Below, in pieces: positions 1 through 11,794 of a stretch of 64,000 nucleotides of DNA. Location: NCBI GenBank assembly GCA_028023455.1, contig JAQFVV010012509.1:870001-934000 (forward strand). Direction: 5' to 3'. How positions within the stretch are numbered: position 1 is the stretch's first letter; each line of letters begins with the position of its first letter. The notes under the pieces are model-generated. The model worked only from the letters and a program-made list of their open reading frames with translations. It ran no database searches and had not been told where the DNA came from. The DNA comes from Epiperipatus broadwayi. Its lineage: Eukaryota > Onychophora > Udeonychophora > Euonychophora > Peripatidae. A program made the position numbers and the translations under genes.

Positions 1-1296
1 TTTTACAAAAACTGCTCCAGAAGATAAAAGAAAGGTAAGGATAAATACTGGCTTTTCTAAAAAAATGAAAAAAATAAGGATTGATAGCAGTGAATTATTA
101 AAAGCTAACAATTGCAAGGTACTGTTAGACCATTATTAATACAAGTAGAAATATAGTGGTTGATATTAATTATAAAATTTAATTTGGATAGAGTACTTTT
201 TGGTAGAAATAACTTAATGGTAAAAAGAAATATTCATATGTGCTTAAAAAGAAAGATTTATAATGAAATGTGTTTTACCAATGTTTGCTTAAAAATCTGG
301 TTCTTAAACACCTAATATGAAAGCAAGCAATAACTTTAGACCACACAGTGAAGTGTGTAGAAATGTATATTGTGAGTAGTAAGGAAAATCAAACTAAAAT
401 ATGTTAATAAAAAAATAAACATCATTAAAATGTTTAACAAGTTGAAATAGAATTGGGTTGGATATTTTCTGAAAAAGATGATAGTAAATGTACCACCAAA
501 GTTTTAAGATATATCCCAAAAGACTGTAAAAGATGTAGAAAAAAATATGTGAGTTGAATGAATGAGATAAGGAAGTTGGTTCAAGTGATGTGGAAAAAAG
601 AAACTGTGAATTTAAAAACTGTATTAAACTTGGAAAGACCTTCATTCTATAATGGACTGAAAATGGTTGAAAATAAAGATATTATCAGCAGTTCTCAGTT
701 TATGCAAGTGATTGTTCTATGGTTTTTGTGAGTCAGATTTATATAAGTAAAAAATTTGTTAAGTGTCTTTAGAAAATGTATTTTTGTTCATTTATTTTAG
801 TTGTTTCATTATATATGTTTTATTAGATGATTTATATTTTATTTTTTATCATGTAATATATTCCCATAAAAAATTAATTATAAAATATATATGTATAAAA
901 AAAAAAAATACCAAAATGTCTATAAGTAAATATATTATGCATACATATTCTTAAAAAATGGGTTATATATATATTGCTAGAATAGATGACAATAGGTAGA
1001 GAATTAAAGTTCTACAGTACATCCCAAGTAATTACATGTGATCTAGAAAGATATTGCATTTGAGATCAGTGAAATTATTAAATTATTTATGCTGATACAG
1101 AAAATAGAAGCTAAGGATAGGAACTAAATTAAATTTGGGGAAACCATGATTCTGCAGTAGGTTGAAAATAATTGTAAGAGATGTTACATATATGTATTGT
1201 AAATAAAATGTTAACAATATCAGAGGAATATGGCATATAAAAAATTATATATAAAATTGTATTTTTTATACATGTGTATATGGAAAATAAGCCAAT
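1..1296. other. AT-rich sequence, no gene recognised
   Basis: No exon, protein-family similarity or RNA gene was recognised on either strand. Short open frames occur, but their composition is that of random AT-rich sequence (runs of F, Y, I, K, N). Upstream flank of the gene that begins near 3.0 kb. Confidence 0.6.
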
Positions 1297-1591
1297 AAAC
1301 ATCACATGATCACCATTTCTTAAGCTTGCTTATAACTTGTTAAAACAGGCAAAAGTCATTATATGTATTGCCACTTAGTGCAAGCCATAGTAATGAATGG
1401 GTGCCAGAAGGTTTGTGCATAAAATCCTCATGTAGTGCCTACTCATCCAATATCCCCAGACTAGTTTTTGGCTCTGGGTATATTGGGTGAGTAGGCATTA
1501 GATGGGGATTTTATGCACAAGCCTTCTGGCATCCATTGATTACTCTAGCTTGCTGTGTGTGGCAATACGTATAGTGACTTTTGCCTGTATA
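1297..1591. repeat. Palindromic copy of the PLE-associated terminal repeat (copy A)
   Basis: Two halves of one sequence face each other. GTGCCTACTCATCCAATATC near 1435-1455 is mirrored by ATTGGGTGAGTAGGCA near 1482-1498, and the outer ends AGGCAAAAGTCA and TGACTTTTGCCTG also pair. The repeat matches copies at 20.5, 30.9 and 31.4 kb, including the block CCCCAGACTAGTTT. In those copies this block is the right half of a hammerhead-like fold, but here the CTGATGA core half has been replaced by the mirror arm, so a ribozyme is not expected. Read as a dimeric terminal repeat of a Penelope-like element. The assignment rests on the family resemblance and on the adjacency of copies C and D to PLE coding sequence. 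Confidence 0.65.
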
Positions 1592-2879
1592 TGGAAAATG
1601 AGAGATATAGAATAACATATTAGTTTTAACTTTGAAGAAAATTGATATACGATTAAAATATTTAAAAAAAATCCCTTCTGGAATAAATTTGAAAGGTTCT
1701 TTCATGATTAATCTTAAAAGCATAAATTAAAGAACTCATAAACTTCACAAACAGATCATTTACAGTCAAACTGCCAATCTGAAGGGAATGCTTTGATATT
1801 GAAATAATGGTATCATGATTGTAAGAATTGCCCAATAAATGAATAAGGAGCGCATCATGTGTTCAGACAAATATATGAAAAGATTTACATCTGGCAATTG
1901 AGAAAAGAAGCCTTTAAATCAAATTGTCTCTGCCAATGATGAAACATGGTAAAATTTTCATATTGGGATATCTTTTTAGTGTAGTCATTACTCTGAATAC
2001 CATCAAGCTGTTTGATCATTTGAGAAACCTGATTCATTTTATGGTGTAAATACTGTTTTCAGACAACACTATTTTTTATCCCAAAGAGAATAATATTCCA
2101 AATATTATATCCTGTACAGCTAAAATTGCTTTGAGAAATACGAAGGCTATATTATTACCAAGTCTCTTTAATAATCTACATTGAATATTATTGAGCCTTT
2201 ATAATCCCTCAAACAATGAATCAGATCTTGATATTCTCATCCAAGACCTTTCAAAGTACTTCATGTTGTTTTTTTCATAAAAGTGACTTAACATTTCTCT
2301 AGATATTGTTTAGATGTTATACAATTCTATGTCATTGGAATACAAACAACTTTTGATAGCAATATATCGTAATGATAAAAATATCACTGGTGTTGCCATT
2401 ATTTTGTTCAAAAATCTCTCTTCATTTGTGTGTTTACATAATTCCATATAATTTTTAAAATTTATCTCTAGATAAATTTAAAAGTATGTCCCAGTTAAAA
2501 AATAATCTATTTAAAAAGAAATTAAATCATGAAATTATATACAATTGGTTAATGTAAATCAAAATTTATAAATCTGATGGCTGTATCTAGCATTTAAACC
2601 TAAAACAATGAAAATAGGCAAAGAGATAAAGTCTATTAAAAAAAAAGATAAAAAAAAAATGTATGTTAAAATTTTCCTTCTAAATACGATTTAATTCCTT
2701 TCAATGATTTCAACTTTTGAAATTATTTTTTATTCAGTACGATATTCAAATAGCAGTTTAATTTTAATACGTTCATTTGGTTAAATTAAACTTTCCATTT
2801 TTCTAATATCGAGACATTATTCAATTACTTATTCATTAAAAAATCTTGGCTGATTTTTCGTTTTTAAATATTTCATATA
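1592..2879. other. AT-rich upstream flank, nothing recognised
   Basis: No coding or repeat signal was identified. Only poly-A and poly-T runs and short AT-rich open frames are present. Confidence 0.5.
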
Positions 2880-3032
2880 TATTTTGCTATATAAATTTAA
2901 AGCAAACACAACAGATGTCGCTTTCATTCATATTTTCAACCACTGTGGCTGTTTATTGCGTCCTTTTTTTTATTCATGAAATTAATAAAAACCGTCCAAA
3001 CTCTTATTAATTTACCGTCCACCGAAATTAAA
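2880..3032 (+). promoter_or_regulatory. Presumed promoter and 5' UTR of CIBAR1
   Basis: Sequence immediately before the first CIBAR1 codon. A TATA-like TATATAAAT sits near 2889 and CG dinucleotides become a little more frequent (TTGCGTCC, ACCGTCC, CACCGAAA) than in the flanking DNA. No transcription start can be fixed from sequence. Called only because the first coding exon starts at 3033. Confidence 0.25.
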
Positions 3033-3064
3033 ATGAATCGTAGCACAACTGAAATTAGAGCGAG
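3033..3064 (+). CDS. CIBAR1: CIBAR1 (FAM92) coding exon 1
   Basis: First coding exon of a CBY1-interacting BAR-domain protein. It starts at ATG 3033 (context AAAATGAAT) and encodes MNRSTTEIRA plus the first two bases of the next codon, ending at a strong donor, GCGAG|GTAAGT. Exon length is 32 nt, so it leaves phase 2. The two bases AG join the first T of exon 2 (19886) to give Ser, and the frame then runs open through all of exon 2. A very short N-terminal exon before the conserved VEK(Y/H)F block fits the family, whose proteins have only a few residues ahead of the first BAR helix. The start and the splice pairing are inferred from phase, donor quality and position. No other in-frame candidate was seen, but a transcript has not been checked. 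Confidence 0.7.
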
Positions 3065-4139
3065 GTAAGTAAAATAAAATAAAAAGGATTTTATCTTTTT
3101 TTTTTTTTACGAAGTTACGTCGATTCAAATATTCCGTGATAAATTTTCATTTTCCTAATGACTTGGGATTTTAAAATTACTACTGAAATGTAAAATAAAG
3201 AAATGGATTTTATAGATCTCTGAATATAATAATCTGTTTTAAATAATAACTGTAAGTTGGAATACATATTTTTTTTCTTCGTTTATTAACATTATCTAAA
3301 CTCAATAAACAAAGATTTTAGAGAAGTACGTGTTATACATCTTGCTTTTCTTGCACGTGTTCTGTTACTATTTTACGTAATTGGTTAATTGTAATTTTCC
3401 TTGTTCAGTGTTTGTTTTTACACTTTAAAATAACTACGACATGAATGCTAGTTATTCATTGTTTTTATTTTTCCGGTATAAAATTTATGATATTTATTAT
3501 TTGCTTTTAATTCTTAGTTATAATCTTTATTTTTTGATATGATTTCATAATAAATAAGAATATTGTAGTTTATCTTTTTCCCCTTAAACTCAAATAATTT
3601 AATGACCTTACTGACATTTGACATATAAACCCCCCCCCCCCATCCTTTTTTTTTAGTAGATAGGACTTTATAACTGATTCAGATTTACTATTAATAAATA
3701 CGTGTGTCATTTATTTATGTTTATATTTTTCCATGCTATAAATCTGAGATTTGAATTACAATTCTATGATAAATACAATCATCTATTTATTGTTCTTGGT
3801 CAATATTTTTAACTATGCTTGAAACGAAATCCTTCATTATCGCCATGTTACTAACCAGAAATATATACATATCTTGATTTGTTATAGAAGTATTTAAATC
3901 ATTTAAGTTATTAAGAAAGCTCCTTAAATGATGTAACCATCTATTAAAGTTTATGATGCAATTAGAATTGCATAGTAGAATAAATTGTACAGAGAAGAGC
4001 AATGGCAAATTATCATTGACTATAGTTTGCCTTAGAGCAAAAAGCTTACATTAATTAAGGAAATTGGATTAGGTTGAATAATGAAATAAATTTTGGAAGT
4101 AAAAAAAACTATTGTACAGTATTAGTGATAAGTAAAATT

Positions 4140-4480
4140 TGCATGATGATACAGAAGAAAAATTAAATGATTTTGGATCAAATGCAGAGCAAGATTTGAT
4201 TCCAGAACTTTTGTCTCTTATTCTTAAGTTCATGCCATTCTACTAGAGATGTAGCTCGTGATTATATAGATTCAGGTGGTGGTTCATTTGAATATTGAAA
4301 CGACATAGATGTTATTCATGATCAGGAATCTTTCCAGAAATTGCCTTTTCAAGGAAATTACAATCATGAAGAACATTGCTTAGATGCAAATGATGATGAA
4401 TCAGGCAAATCAGATAATGAAGATCATCCAAATTATCTCTTTTATTATCTTTTGTCTTTTATCAGTAATAATACAATTTA
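4140..4480 (+). pseudogene. Broken acidic coding-like stretch, family unknown
   Basis: Two overlapping frames give protein-like text separated by stops near 4240-4300: one reads EEKLNDFGSNAEQDLIPELL, the other continues with an acidic region rich in D, E and S ending DNEDHPNY. The composition differs from the neighbouring random frames. Acidic N-terminal regions of this kind occur in some transposases, but no diagnostic motif is visible and no family is assigned. It could be chance. Confidence 0.15.
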
Positions 4481-4659
4481 AAATAATAATAATAATAATA
4501 ATAAAATTAATAAATTTTGCATAGATTTTTTGAAACTGTTTTAAAAGAAATATAAATTAATGTGTTTCTTATTATTTTTATTAATATTGGCAATGCATTA
4601 ATGATAACAATAAGTGAATGAAATATGGGAATTATAGTACAATACAAAAGGTAATTGGA

Positions 4660-6119
4660 AGAATGTGAAACTTACAGTTAAGCAAAAAGTTGAATTATCT
4701 GACTTCATTAAGTTCTTCATCACATTACTCCAGCACACTTTCTTATTTCATCCATCCACCTTATCATGTGGGTTTTTTTTTAGATTTTTTACAATTTCTT
4801 GTAATCCAGTTCAAGATTTCAATTGTTCATTTACTATCAGCTCATTTACAAATATGTCCAGCCCAGCTCCCAAGAAAATGGTTCAAGCATACTTAAAATC
4901 AATTTAAAAATGAGATTGTGAGAAGATTTTTTTTTTTGAGATTGTGTATAATATATATCATTGTCATCATTTTCAACCATTGTTGATTTTTTGCAGAATT
5001 GTCTCCAAGTTTTATCCAATTTCTTTGATCTTTAGCCTTTCTTCTCCACATTATCCCAGCACACTTCCTTATTTCATCCATTCACCTTATCATGTGATCT
5101 CTTTCTACATCTTTTACAATTTCTTGATATTTTGTTTAACATTTCAACTGTTCATTTACTATCATCTCTTTTACAAATATGTCCAGCCCAGCACCACTTC
5201 AGTCTTGTAATTCTTCCAATGGTCTCAGTAATACCTGTTTGTTCAATCACCCATGTATTTCATTTTTGATCTCTTTTTGTTATTCCTAATGTACATCTCT
5301 CTGTGCTTTGTTGATTTATCTGAAGTTTCTGTATTGCTTCTTTGTTAAGTGTCCAAGTTTCAAATCCATATACAAGAACTTTTAAATACATTTATTAAAA
5401 TGCTTTCTTTTCAGACACAAAAGAACATTTTCCTTTAATATTAGCTTATTTCTACCAAAAGAATTCCATCAAAGTTTAATTCTATGATTAATTTCATTCA
5501 TTATGTTTCCATGACTAATTATTTGCAGTTGCTAACTTCTAATTCATCTTTATCAATCTTTATTTTTTTCTTTTGAGAAAGTCCATTTAACATTATTTTA
5601 GTCTTTTTAGTATTTATCTTTTGTCCTATTTTTTTATTTTCATCTGATAACTCGTGCAACATTTCCTGAAACTCTGAAGCATTATTTACAAAAACAATTA
5701 CATCATCTGCAAAATCTAGATGACTTAAATAATTTTCATTTACTTCTTTAGCTTTCCACTTTAATCCTCAAAATATTTCTTGCAAAACTGCTGTAAAAGT
5801 TTTGAATAGATGGACTCATTCTGTCATACACTCTTTTTAATATCATTATGTAATCTAATCATTTCTGTTGCATTTTAATAAGTATTCTTCAGAATATGAT
5901 TATGTTCTAGGTCATGTGTTGGTGATCCAATGCATTAATCGTTGAAGAAATGCTTATAGAATCAAATGCCATTTCATAATCTACAAGTCCAAAGCAAAAT
6001 AGTAATTCATTTGCATTGGTCCTTTCTATAACTTTTTTCAATACTTGGATGTGATCTACTGTGTTAAAACCAGGTAAAATTTTTGTGTAGAACTGATAAA
6101 TGTCTGTAATTTCTAACAT
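4660..6119 (-). pseudogene. LINE reverse-transcriptase relic (RTE/endonuclease-RT type)
   Basis: Decayed non-LTR retrotransposon read right to left. At 5907-6119 a frame carries the RT fingers region with FNTVDHIQVLKKVIERT and VDYEMAFDS, the usual metal-binding motif A of LINE RTs. At 5702-5713 the catalytic box reads FADD, within a frame giving EVNENYLSHLDFADDVIVF, followed by the thumb-like segment INTKKTKIMLNG. At 4899-5081 the C-terminal tail resembles that of LINE ORF2 proteins that end in a conserved R/W-rich block (WRRKAKDQRNWIKL). Frameshifts and stops separate these parts, so it is not functional. The subclade (RTE versus related) is an inference from the motif style. The 5' endonuclease part is not recognisable. 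Confidence 0.75.
4722..5201 (-). repeat. Tandem duplication inside the LINE 3' coding end
   Basis: About 160 bp near 4722-4889 recurs at 5045-5201. Shared blocks include CCAGCACACTT, ATTTCATCCAT, CACCTTATCATGTG, TTGTTCATTTACTATCA and CAAATATGTCCAGCCCAGC. Copies differ by scattered substitutions and a poly-T expansion, so the duplication is old. The offset of about 320 bp means the C-terminal tail of the LINE protein was duplicated. Confidence 0.75.
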
Positions 6120-9100
6120 ATTCTTTATTATTTTTTTAAAATATCATTATGAATACTGCATTCTTCCAAAAACCTGGACCATCTTTATTATTTAGATATT
6201 TAGTATATAATTGCCAATATTTTTTCTATTTTTTCATTTGGTTTTTTTAAGATATTGATTATATTGACAGTATAGCAAAAATCTGTATCACAGATTTACC
6301 GCTTCAGTATAGACAATTTTTTTAGTATTTACTCAGACCTGAAAATAATTAAGACATTCTTTAGTTTTTAACAGAAGTATTAACATTTATTGAGAACTAG
6401 GTTTGTCAAATTGTATATAATGTGTGATGTACTATAATGTAAATAAATATAATTTTCATCTTTATTTAATGATTTTTATTTCAACTTAAAATCTATATTT
6501 TTTGTTATTTGTTGGCATTCAGCTTCATAGTTGAATACACAATTTAGATTCTTTTTTAATGACTTCCATTTTTGTTGATAAGATGAAAATACTATTGGTT
6601 TATTCAATCTGTACATATGATTAAATGTTTTTATTTTATGCTGAAAATAATGAATTAGCATTTAATTACAAATCATATCTGTATTGTATTAAAATTCTTT
6701 TTGTTTCTTCATTTGATATTTATTAGATTAGATCAAAAAGATTTAATCTTGTAAATAAAAATAATTTAGTGGATGTAAATCTGTATTTCACTAATAGAAA
6801 ATTAGCTTCTAAGAATTTAATCTGCTCTGAGGCCATATTCCCATATACAAGTTTTTAGCAGGCCCTTGACATTGCTCTAGCATTTCTTCCAACATTGTCC
6901 CAAAGTTGGTGTAATGATAAGATATGCTTGTTTGAAAATAGTGTGCAACTTGATAGTTATATAAATCTTACTTAACAATGGTTTTTTTTTTCTCAACAAG
7001 GGGTCTGGTGCTACAATTTAACTTAAGAAATTATTAAAATGAATGAAAATTCATCTAATGTTATTGAATTAATTATAAGAATTCATAATAGGTAATAATC
7101 TGAATTACATAACTTAAAGATTGAAGGACCATTGATGTATTACTTTTCTTTGGAGAATCCTAAACAGAAATTTAATTCTAATCACAATCAAACTTTCCTT
7201 TGGTAATATACTTTCTGAAAATTTTATTGCAATTCTGATCTATAGAAGATACTAAACTCAACACTTATGAGTATGTCATTAATGGAACATCATGATATTT
7301 GTATCAGATGATACTTAAACAAGAAATAAATGTGATTTTGTTATTTTTATTATGTCGATTCACTCAACATTAAGAAAATAATGTCAAAGAGATGATTTTA
7401 CATGTACAAAAAAACAATTTAGTATTAATAAATTGACTAAAAGTTTTTATATCAATGACTCCAATTTGTTATTCACTTTTATTTTTTAAATTGTTCTCAG
7501 TAAATTTGAGGCAGCAGTCTCAGTCTAGACTTCAACATTATATAGTCATTGTTATTTGTTACCCTAGAAATATAATGCAACAGAGCATAGAGTGCTATTA
7601 GACCCATGAGTTTGAAATTAACAATTTTTATTTTTGTTCTCAAATAATATCTAATAAGGATTGAAGGTTTCAATTTTAGAGGGAAATCTGCTGCTAATAG
7701 TTTTATTTACTGATAAGCTGGATTTAGTTATGGAATATCTATATTCAAAAATTTAGTAATTATTATGAATTTTAAAAAATATATATTTCAAACCGAAGAT
7801 TTATTTATTTTTTGTTATAGACAATCTAGATAGTTTTTCATATTTATAATTTGCACATTTATAACATCTTCAGCATCATTTTTTTTTTTTTTTTTTTTGC
7901 AAATAAGTGCCAACATTATTTATCCCAAAGTTGAAGTATAGTCAATTAGACTACAAATAAGAGTAAGATTTTCTGGAGAAAGATGAATATTTGTGTTGAT
8001 TAAAATCTTGTGAGAAAATCTATGAATAGTGTTGTAAATTCTGGCAGATTTTTATGATGAACATATACCATCATTCCTGGCAGTGGACAGGTAAATATTT
8101 TGTTAATAGGAGAAAATATAATTTACATAACATGGGTGGTAATAAAAGTTTTATCATATAAATCTTCAGTTGATTCAAATCTAAACTGACTAAATGATGG
8201 GCATCTAATTTCATGATTCCTGAAAAACCATGAATATTATTTGATTATTAGCTTGAATCACATTGTTTCTTAAACTATTGTACACATTTAATAAACTGTT
8301 AGCATTTGCATATTTCATGGATATTTATGCATAATGTCTTATTTGAGAAGTAAAATTGTCAATTTGCTCTGACACATCTTGAAAGGAGATCAGCAATATT
8401 TGGAATGTGTTTGAACTTTATAACCATATCCAACTTTTTATGTGTCTATAGAAATTTAATGTGATTTCAGAGTGCATTATCCACCTAATTCCCAATAACA
8501 TGATCATTTTTATCAGGTGCCTCTCTTGTACCTTGATACTCTTTGGGTATTTCATATAATGAATTAACACAGCATATGAGATATATCTTATGTTTTTGTA
8601 TTTTAATATTTAGAACATTTTCTTGGATTATATCCTATGGTTTATTATATTGATTTTTGAGCCTAGTGTCGTTTTAACTATTAGGATGTGATAAATGGAT
8701 ATTAATTGTCTTGCATATGTTAGATTTTTTTTTTCTAATAATTTGGTTAATATATTTTAAGAAATCGGCCATTCTTGAATTGTCTCAAATTTGTGCCGAT
8801 CTTAACACAATAAGAATTCTTGAAAGATTTTCAATGGTTAAACATAAATCATAAAGAATTTTTTTTAAAAATACATTTGAAATATTATTGAATTTACCAC
8901 TGATGATGAATCAATTAATTTGATCATAATTATGATTAGTGAAAAGACTGATTTATTAGAGATTTGGAAATATACTAAAATTAATTGAGATCATACTGTG
9001 ATCTGTTAGAGATTATGCACTACAGTTTGAAAAGAAAAAAAACCTGATAGAAGAACAAATATTGCTTTAGCCCATTTGGATAATAACTTTTTAACAGTTG

Positions 9101-9529
9101 AAATTTTCCATAATGATGTAAAGAGAAGAATCAGTTAATTGTTAATATAGTATTGACTGATTACATTTACATTAACTTTTCCTTTTTGTTAAAAAAAATT
9201 GAATAATAAATGTTTTTAATATCTGGGAAGATTGTCACCAAAAAGCCATTCACTTATTAGTCATTACCTGAATCTCTGGCTGTGCTAAAACAATAAGGAA
9301 AACTAAACTCTCACCACCAGACACTTGACTAGTCTCTGAATTATTTTTTTTCTTTCAGTATTTCTCTGTAGATGAGTGCTAGAGAAGTATTTGCCCTACA
9401 GTGATGTTCTGAGATCTATTTATTATATGCTTTTTTATTAACTTGCCATGTCTGTATGTTTCTGTCTGTATGTCCACATTTTTTAAATTTGTTTCAGTTG
9501 AGATTTTTTTAAAAATTTTAACAAAATAA
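6120..9529 (-). other. Unresolved stretch with weak retroelement traces
   Basis: No confident gene. On the minus strand around 8370-8430 a frame reads IKFKHIPNIADLLSR, resembling the end of a retroelement RNase H or connection region (general form N..AD.LSR). Around 7950-8240 a second minus-strand frame is fairly open, with protein-like text. No RT or integrase core could be read, so this may be a heavily decayed LTR element or chance. A minus-strand open frame at 6476-6661 has no recognisable family. Confidence 0.2.
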
Positions 9530-9866
9530 TATGTAATATAGGCGGGATTTGAATTCAGACTTTCACACGACCCACTACTCTCAGTGCCATCTCATATTGC
9601 TGACCCACCTGATCACACACATGTTGAAAAGATAAATAATCACTATACGTATTTCATGCTAAACCAGCAATCATCAGTTGGTCTAGATTACTATCCTCAC
9701 ACATATATATAATCAGTTCTCAGCTTTATATTAAGATAACCAGTCTTCATACTTTAATGGACCGGCTTCAAACTATTTTAACTCACAACTCTTCAGCCTT
9801 CCATTTCATTGAAAATCTGAAGATGGAACGTTCAAAGCCCTTATTCGAATCCCGCCTATATTACAT
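9530..9866. repeat. 337-bp TIR element with B-box-like ends
   Basis: About 25-bp terminal inverted repeats: TATGTAATATAGGCGGGATT at 9530-9549 and its complement at 9847-9866, with one mismatch in the following bases. Each end, read inwards to outwards, has the form TTCRAATCCCGCC, close to a tRNA B box. No transposase is encoded. The flanking phrase AACAAAATAATATGTAA occurs just outside or overlapping both ends (9521-9537 and 9900-9916). Probably a non-autonomous element. The class is unknown. Confidence 0.6.
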
Positions 9867-9904
9867 ATATAAATGCAGGTTTAAACCTGTACATTGTATT
9901 AACA

Positions 9905-10330
9905 AAATAATATGTAAAAAAAAAAAAAATTTAAGTAGTGTTTTTATGTAAACAGTACTAGCTAACTAAAAAGTATAAAAATAAAGATAAAGTAATTCGA
10001 TTAAAAAAATAGAAAAAAACAATCTCAGTTAATTTGCCATTTTTGGAAAATATTAGAGATTTTAAGAATCTAGACTATAAAACAATTGAAATTGCAGGAA
10101 TATTGTCATTTACTTTTTTGCAACAATATTCCTGCAATTTCCAATTGTTTTATAATAAGTCTATATTCTTTAAGACCTGATATTTTCCAAAAATATCAAA
10201 TTAATTGAGATTTCAGTTTTTTTCCTACTTTTTAGTCAGATTACTTTGCTATTTTTATACTTTTTAATTGGCTAATACTCTTTACGTAAAAACATTATTT
10301 TAAAAAAAAATTTTTTTTACATATTATTTA
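9905..10330. repeat. Large palindrome (foldback element), about 425 bp
   Basis: Two arms of roughly 170-200 nt surround a 16-nt loop at 10107-10122. At the centre AATTGCAGGAATATTGT (left) pairs with ACAATATTCCTGCAATT (right). Further out, GTTTTTATGTAAA at 9940 pairs with TTTACGTAAAAAC ending 10293. Weaker pairing of AATATGTAAAAAAA with its complement extends to about 10330. The arms are imperfect. No coding capacity. Confidence 0.85.
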
Positions 10331-10689
10331 TATGTTTACATAAGTATTTTTCAAACAATATTTATGAAGCATTATAAATGTTTTGTTGTTCAAGTTTTTT
10401 ATTATGTGAATAATGTTTTTATTCATGGAAAAAAATATTTAAAGCAACAATAAATGAATGAAGTAAATCGGACATTTAATTTATACTTACAGATTGGCTA
10501 ACAAATAATCACTTATTCACATGTTCTCAAACATTTAAAATGTGTTATGTGTATGGTTTTTTAAAATAAAAATGATGTGTACTTCTCCAAAGAGTCGAAT
10601 GTTGTTCTTAGATTAATTGTTTTAGTAAAACAAATTATTATATTCTTAACATTTCTAAGATACTTTGAAATAGGTGTAAATTTGTGAGC

Positions 10690-10830
10690 AGTTCTCACTC
10701 TATTCTGGAATCAACCTAAGTAATCATTGGACACCAGGTGATGTGGTGCTATATTACCATACCTATTTCTGGCTTCTTCCCTTCATTGGTGATATTCAAA
10801 ACTGGAAGTAATGCACTTTTTTTATCTTGC
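10690..10830 (-). repeat. Degenerate PLE-associated terminal repeat (copy E)
   Basis: On the minus strand the block CAATGAAGGGAAGAAGCC followed by AGAAATAGGT aligns with the 20.5 kb copy (CTGATGAAGGCCACAAGCC then AGAAACTAGT). The TAATCATTGG phrase is in the same relative place. The core and the cleavage-site triplet are mutated, so a functional ribozyme is unlikely. Identified by similarity within the window only. Confidence 0.45.
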
Positions 10831-11301
10831 AGTCACTGTTTCCTCTTTTATACTATTTAAGTTATAAACTGAAATTCAAAAAACCTCTAAGATTGAACCC
10901 AAATCAACTCGATGCATAGTTATGTAAATCTGATAGTACTTCAGTTTATTTATATTTTAGAGACCTCACATTTACACTAACTGTATGTCTTTTCTACTCT
11001 TTAATAAGGAAGGGTAATACTAACATCAGTATTATCGCAATTTTTTTATGCTTCCAAGAGCAGTTCTCTTCATCCTACTTTAAAGCTAACTACTGGAAAC
11101 CTAAGAGACCAATCTGGGATTGTAGATATTATAGCATCATACTGTTATTATTCAGGCTTACTGTAGAGAATAACTTGAAAATTACTATTCCTGAAAACAT
11201 AAGAGAAATCATGTGATGTAAGTTTTTAAATCATTGGTGATCAGCAGATTCAATTTTAGTAAGATGTTTGAGTATTATAATTTATGTACATAACTTGTAG
11301 T

Positions 11302-11794
11302 CAGGGCCAATCAAAGGAGGGGCAGCTCCCTGGGCCTCACAATTTTAGGGGCCTCAACTTGGCAACTCAATATGTTAGACAAAAATATAGGAGAAGGCAA
11401 AGCAAGGTTATGGCTCATAGAACAGCCTTAATTTTACAGTTAAATTCCCAAGAAAAACGTTTCCAAGCAGGTATAACCCAAGCCAGTTTAAGGATGAGGT
11501 GCCAATTTGAAAACTCTGCAATGAAAGCAACTGCAGCGCTTGGCAACCAGCAGAACTAATAGTCTCAGCCCCTTGTCAGTCAGTTCTGGGCTACAGTGAC
11601 TATCCAAGTGCTATCTGAATTTGATCTGCTTGCTCATTTATGCGACTTGTAACTAACTGCTACTGGAGTCCTGTAATTGGCTCTGTAAGTAAAAACGTTT
11701 CTTCTCTCTTTCTCCCCACGATATTATTTTAGATTTTGAAGGGCCTCTAAAATATTAGTTACCCCAGGCCTTACATTTTCTATGAAAGGCCCTG
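11302..11794. mobile_element. Non-autonomous hAT-type transposon (MITE), 493 bp
   Basis: It begins CAGGGCCAATCAAAGG and ends GAAAGGCCCTG. The ends form terminal inverted repeats starting CAGGGCC, and the blocks CCTGGGCCTCACAATTTTAG and CTAAAATATTAGTTACCCCAGG continue the inverted similarity inward. It is flanked by an 8-bp near-perfect target duplication, CTTGTAGT (11294-11301) and CTTGTAAT (11795-11802). CAG...CTG ends plus an 8-bp duplication are established features of hAT elements. Local GC content is higher than the surroundings. A 91-codon open frame inside (11284-11559) has no recognisable domain and overruns the left end, so it is not taken as a gene. Confidence 0.85.

Noticed and set aside
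3631-3642. Poly-C tract as a regulatory site
   Set aside because: Homopolymers of C, G, A and T recur through the window (for example 39.18 and 50.65 kb) and show no positional logic.
11284-11559. 91-codon frame as a small gene
   Set aside because: It starts outside and runs into a hAT MITE, crossing the target duplication. No domain is recognisable.
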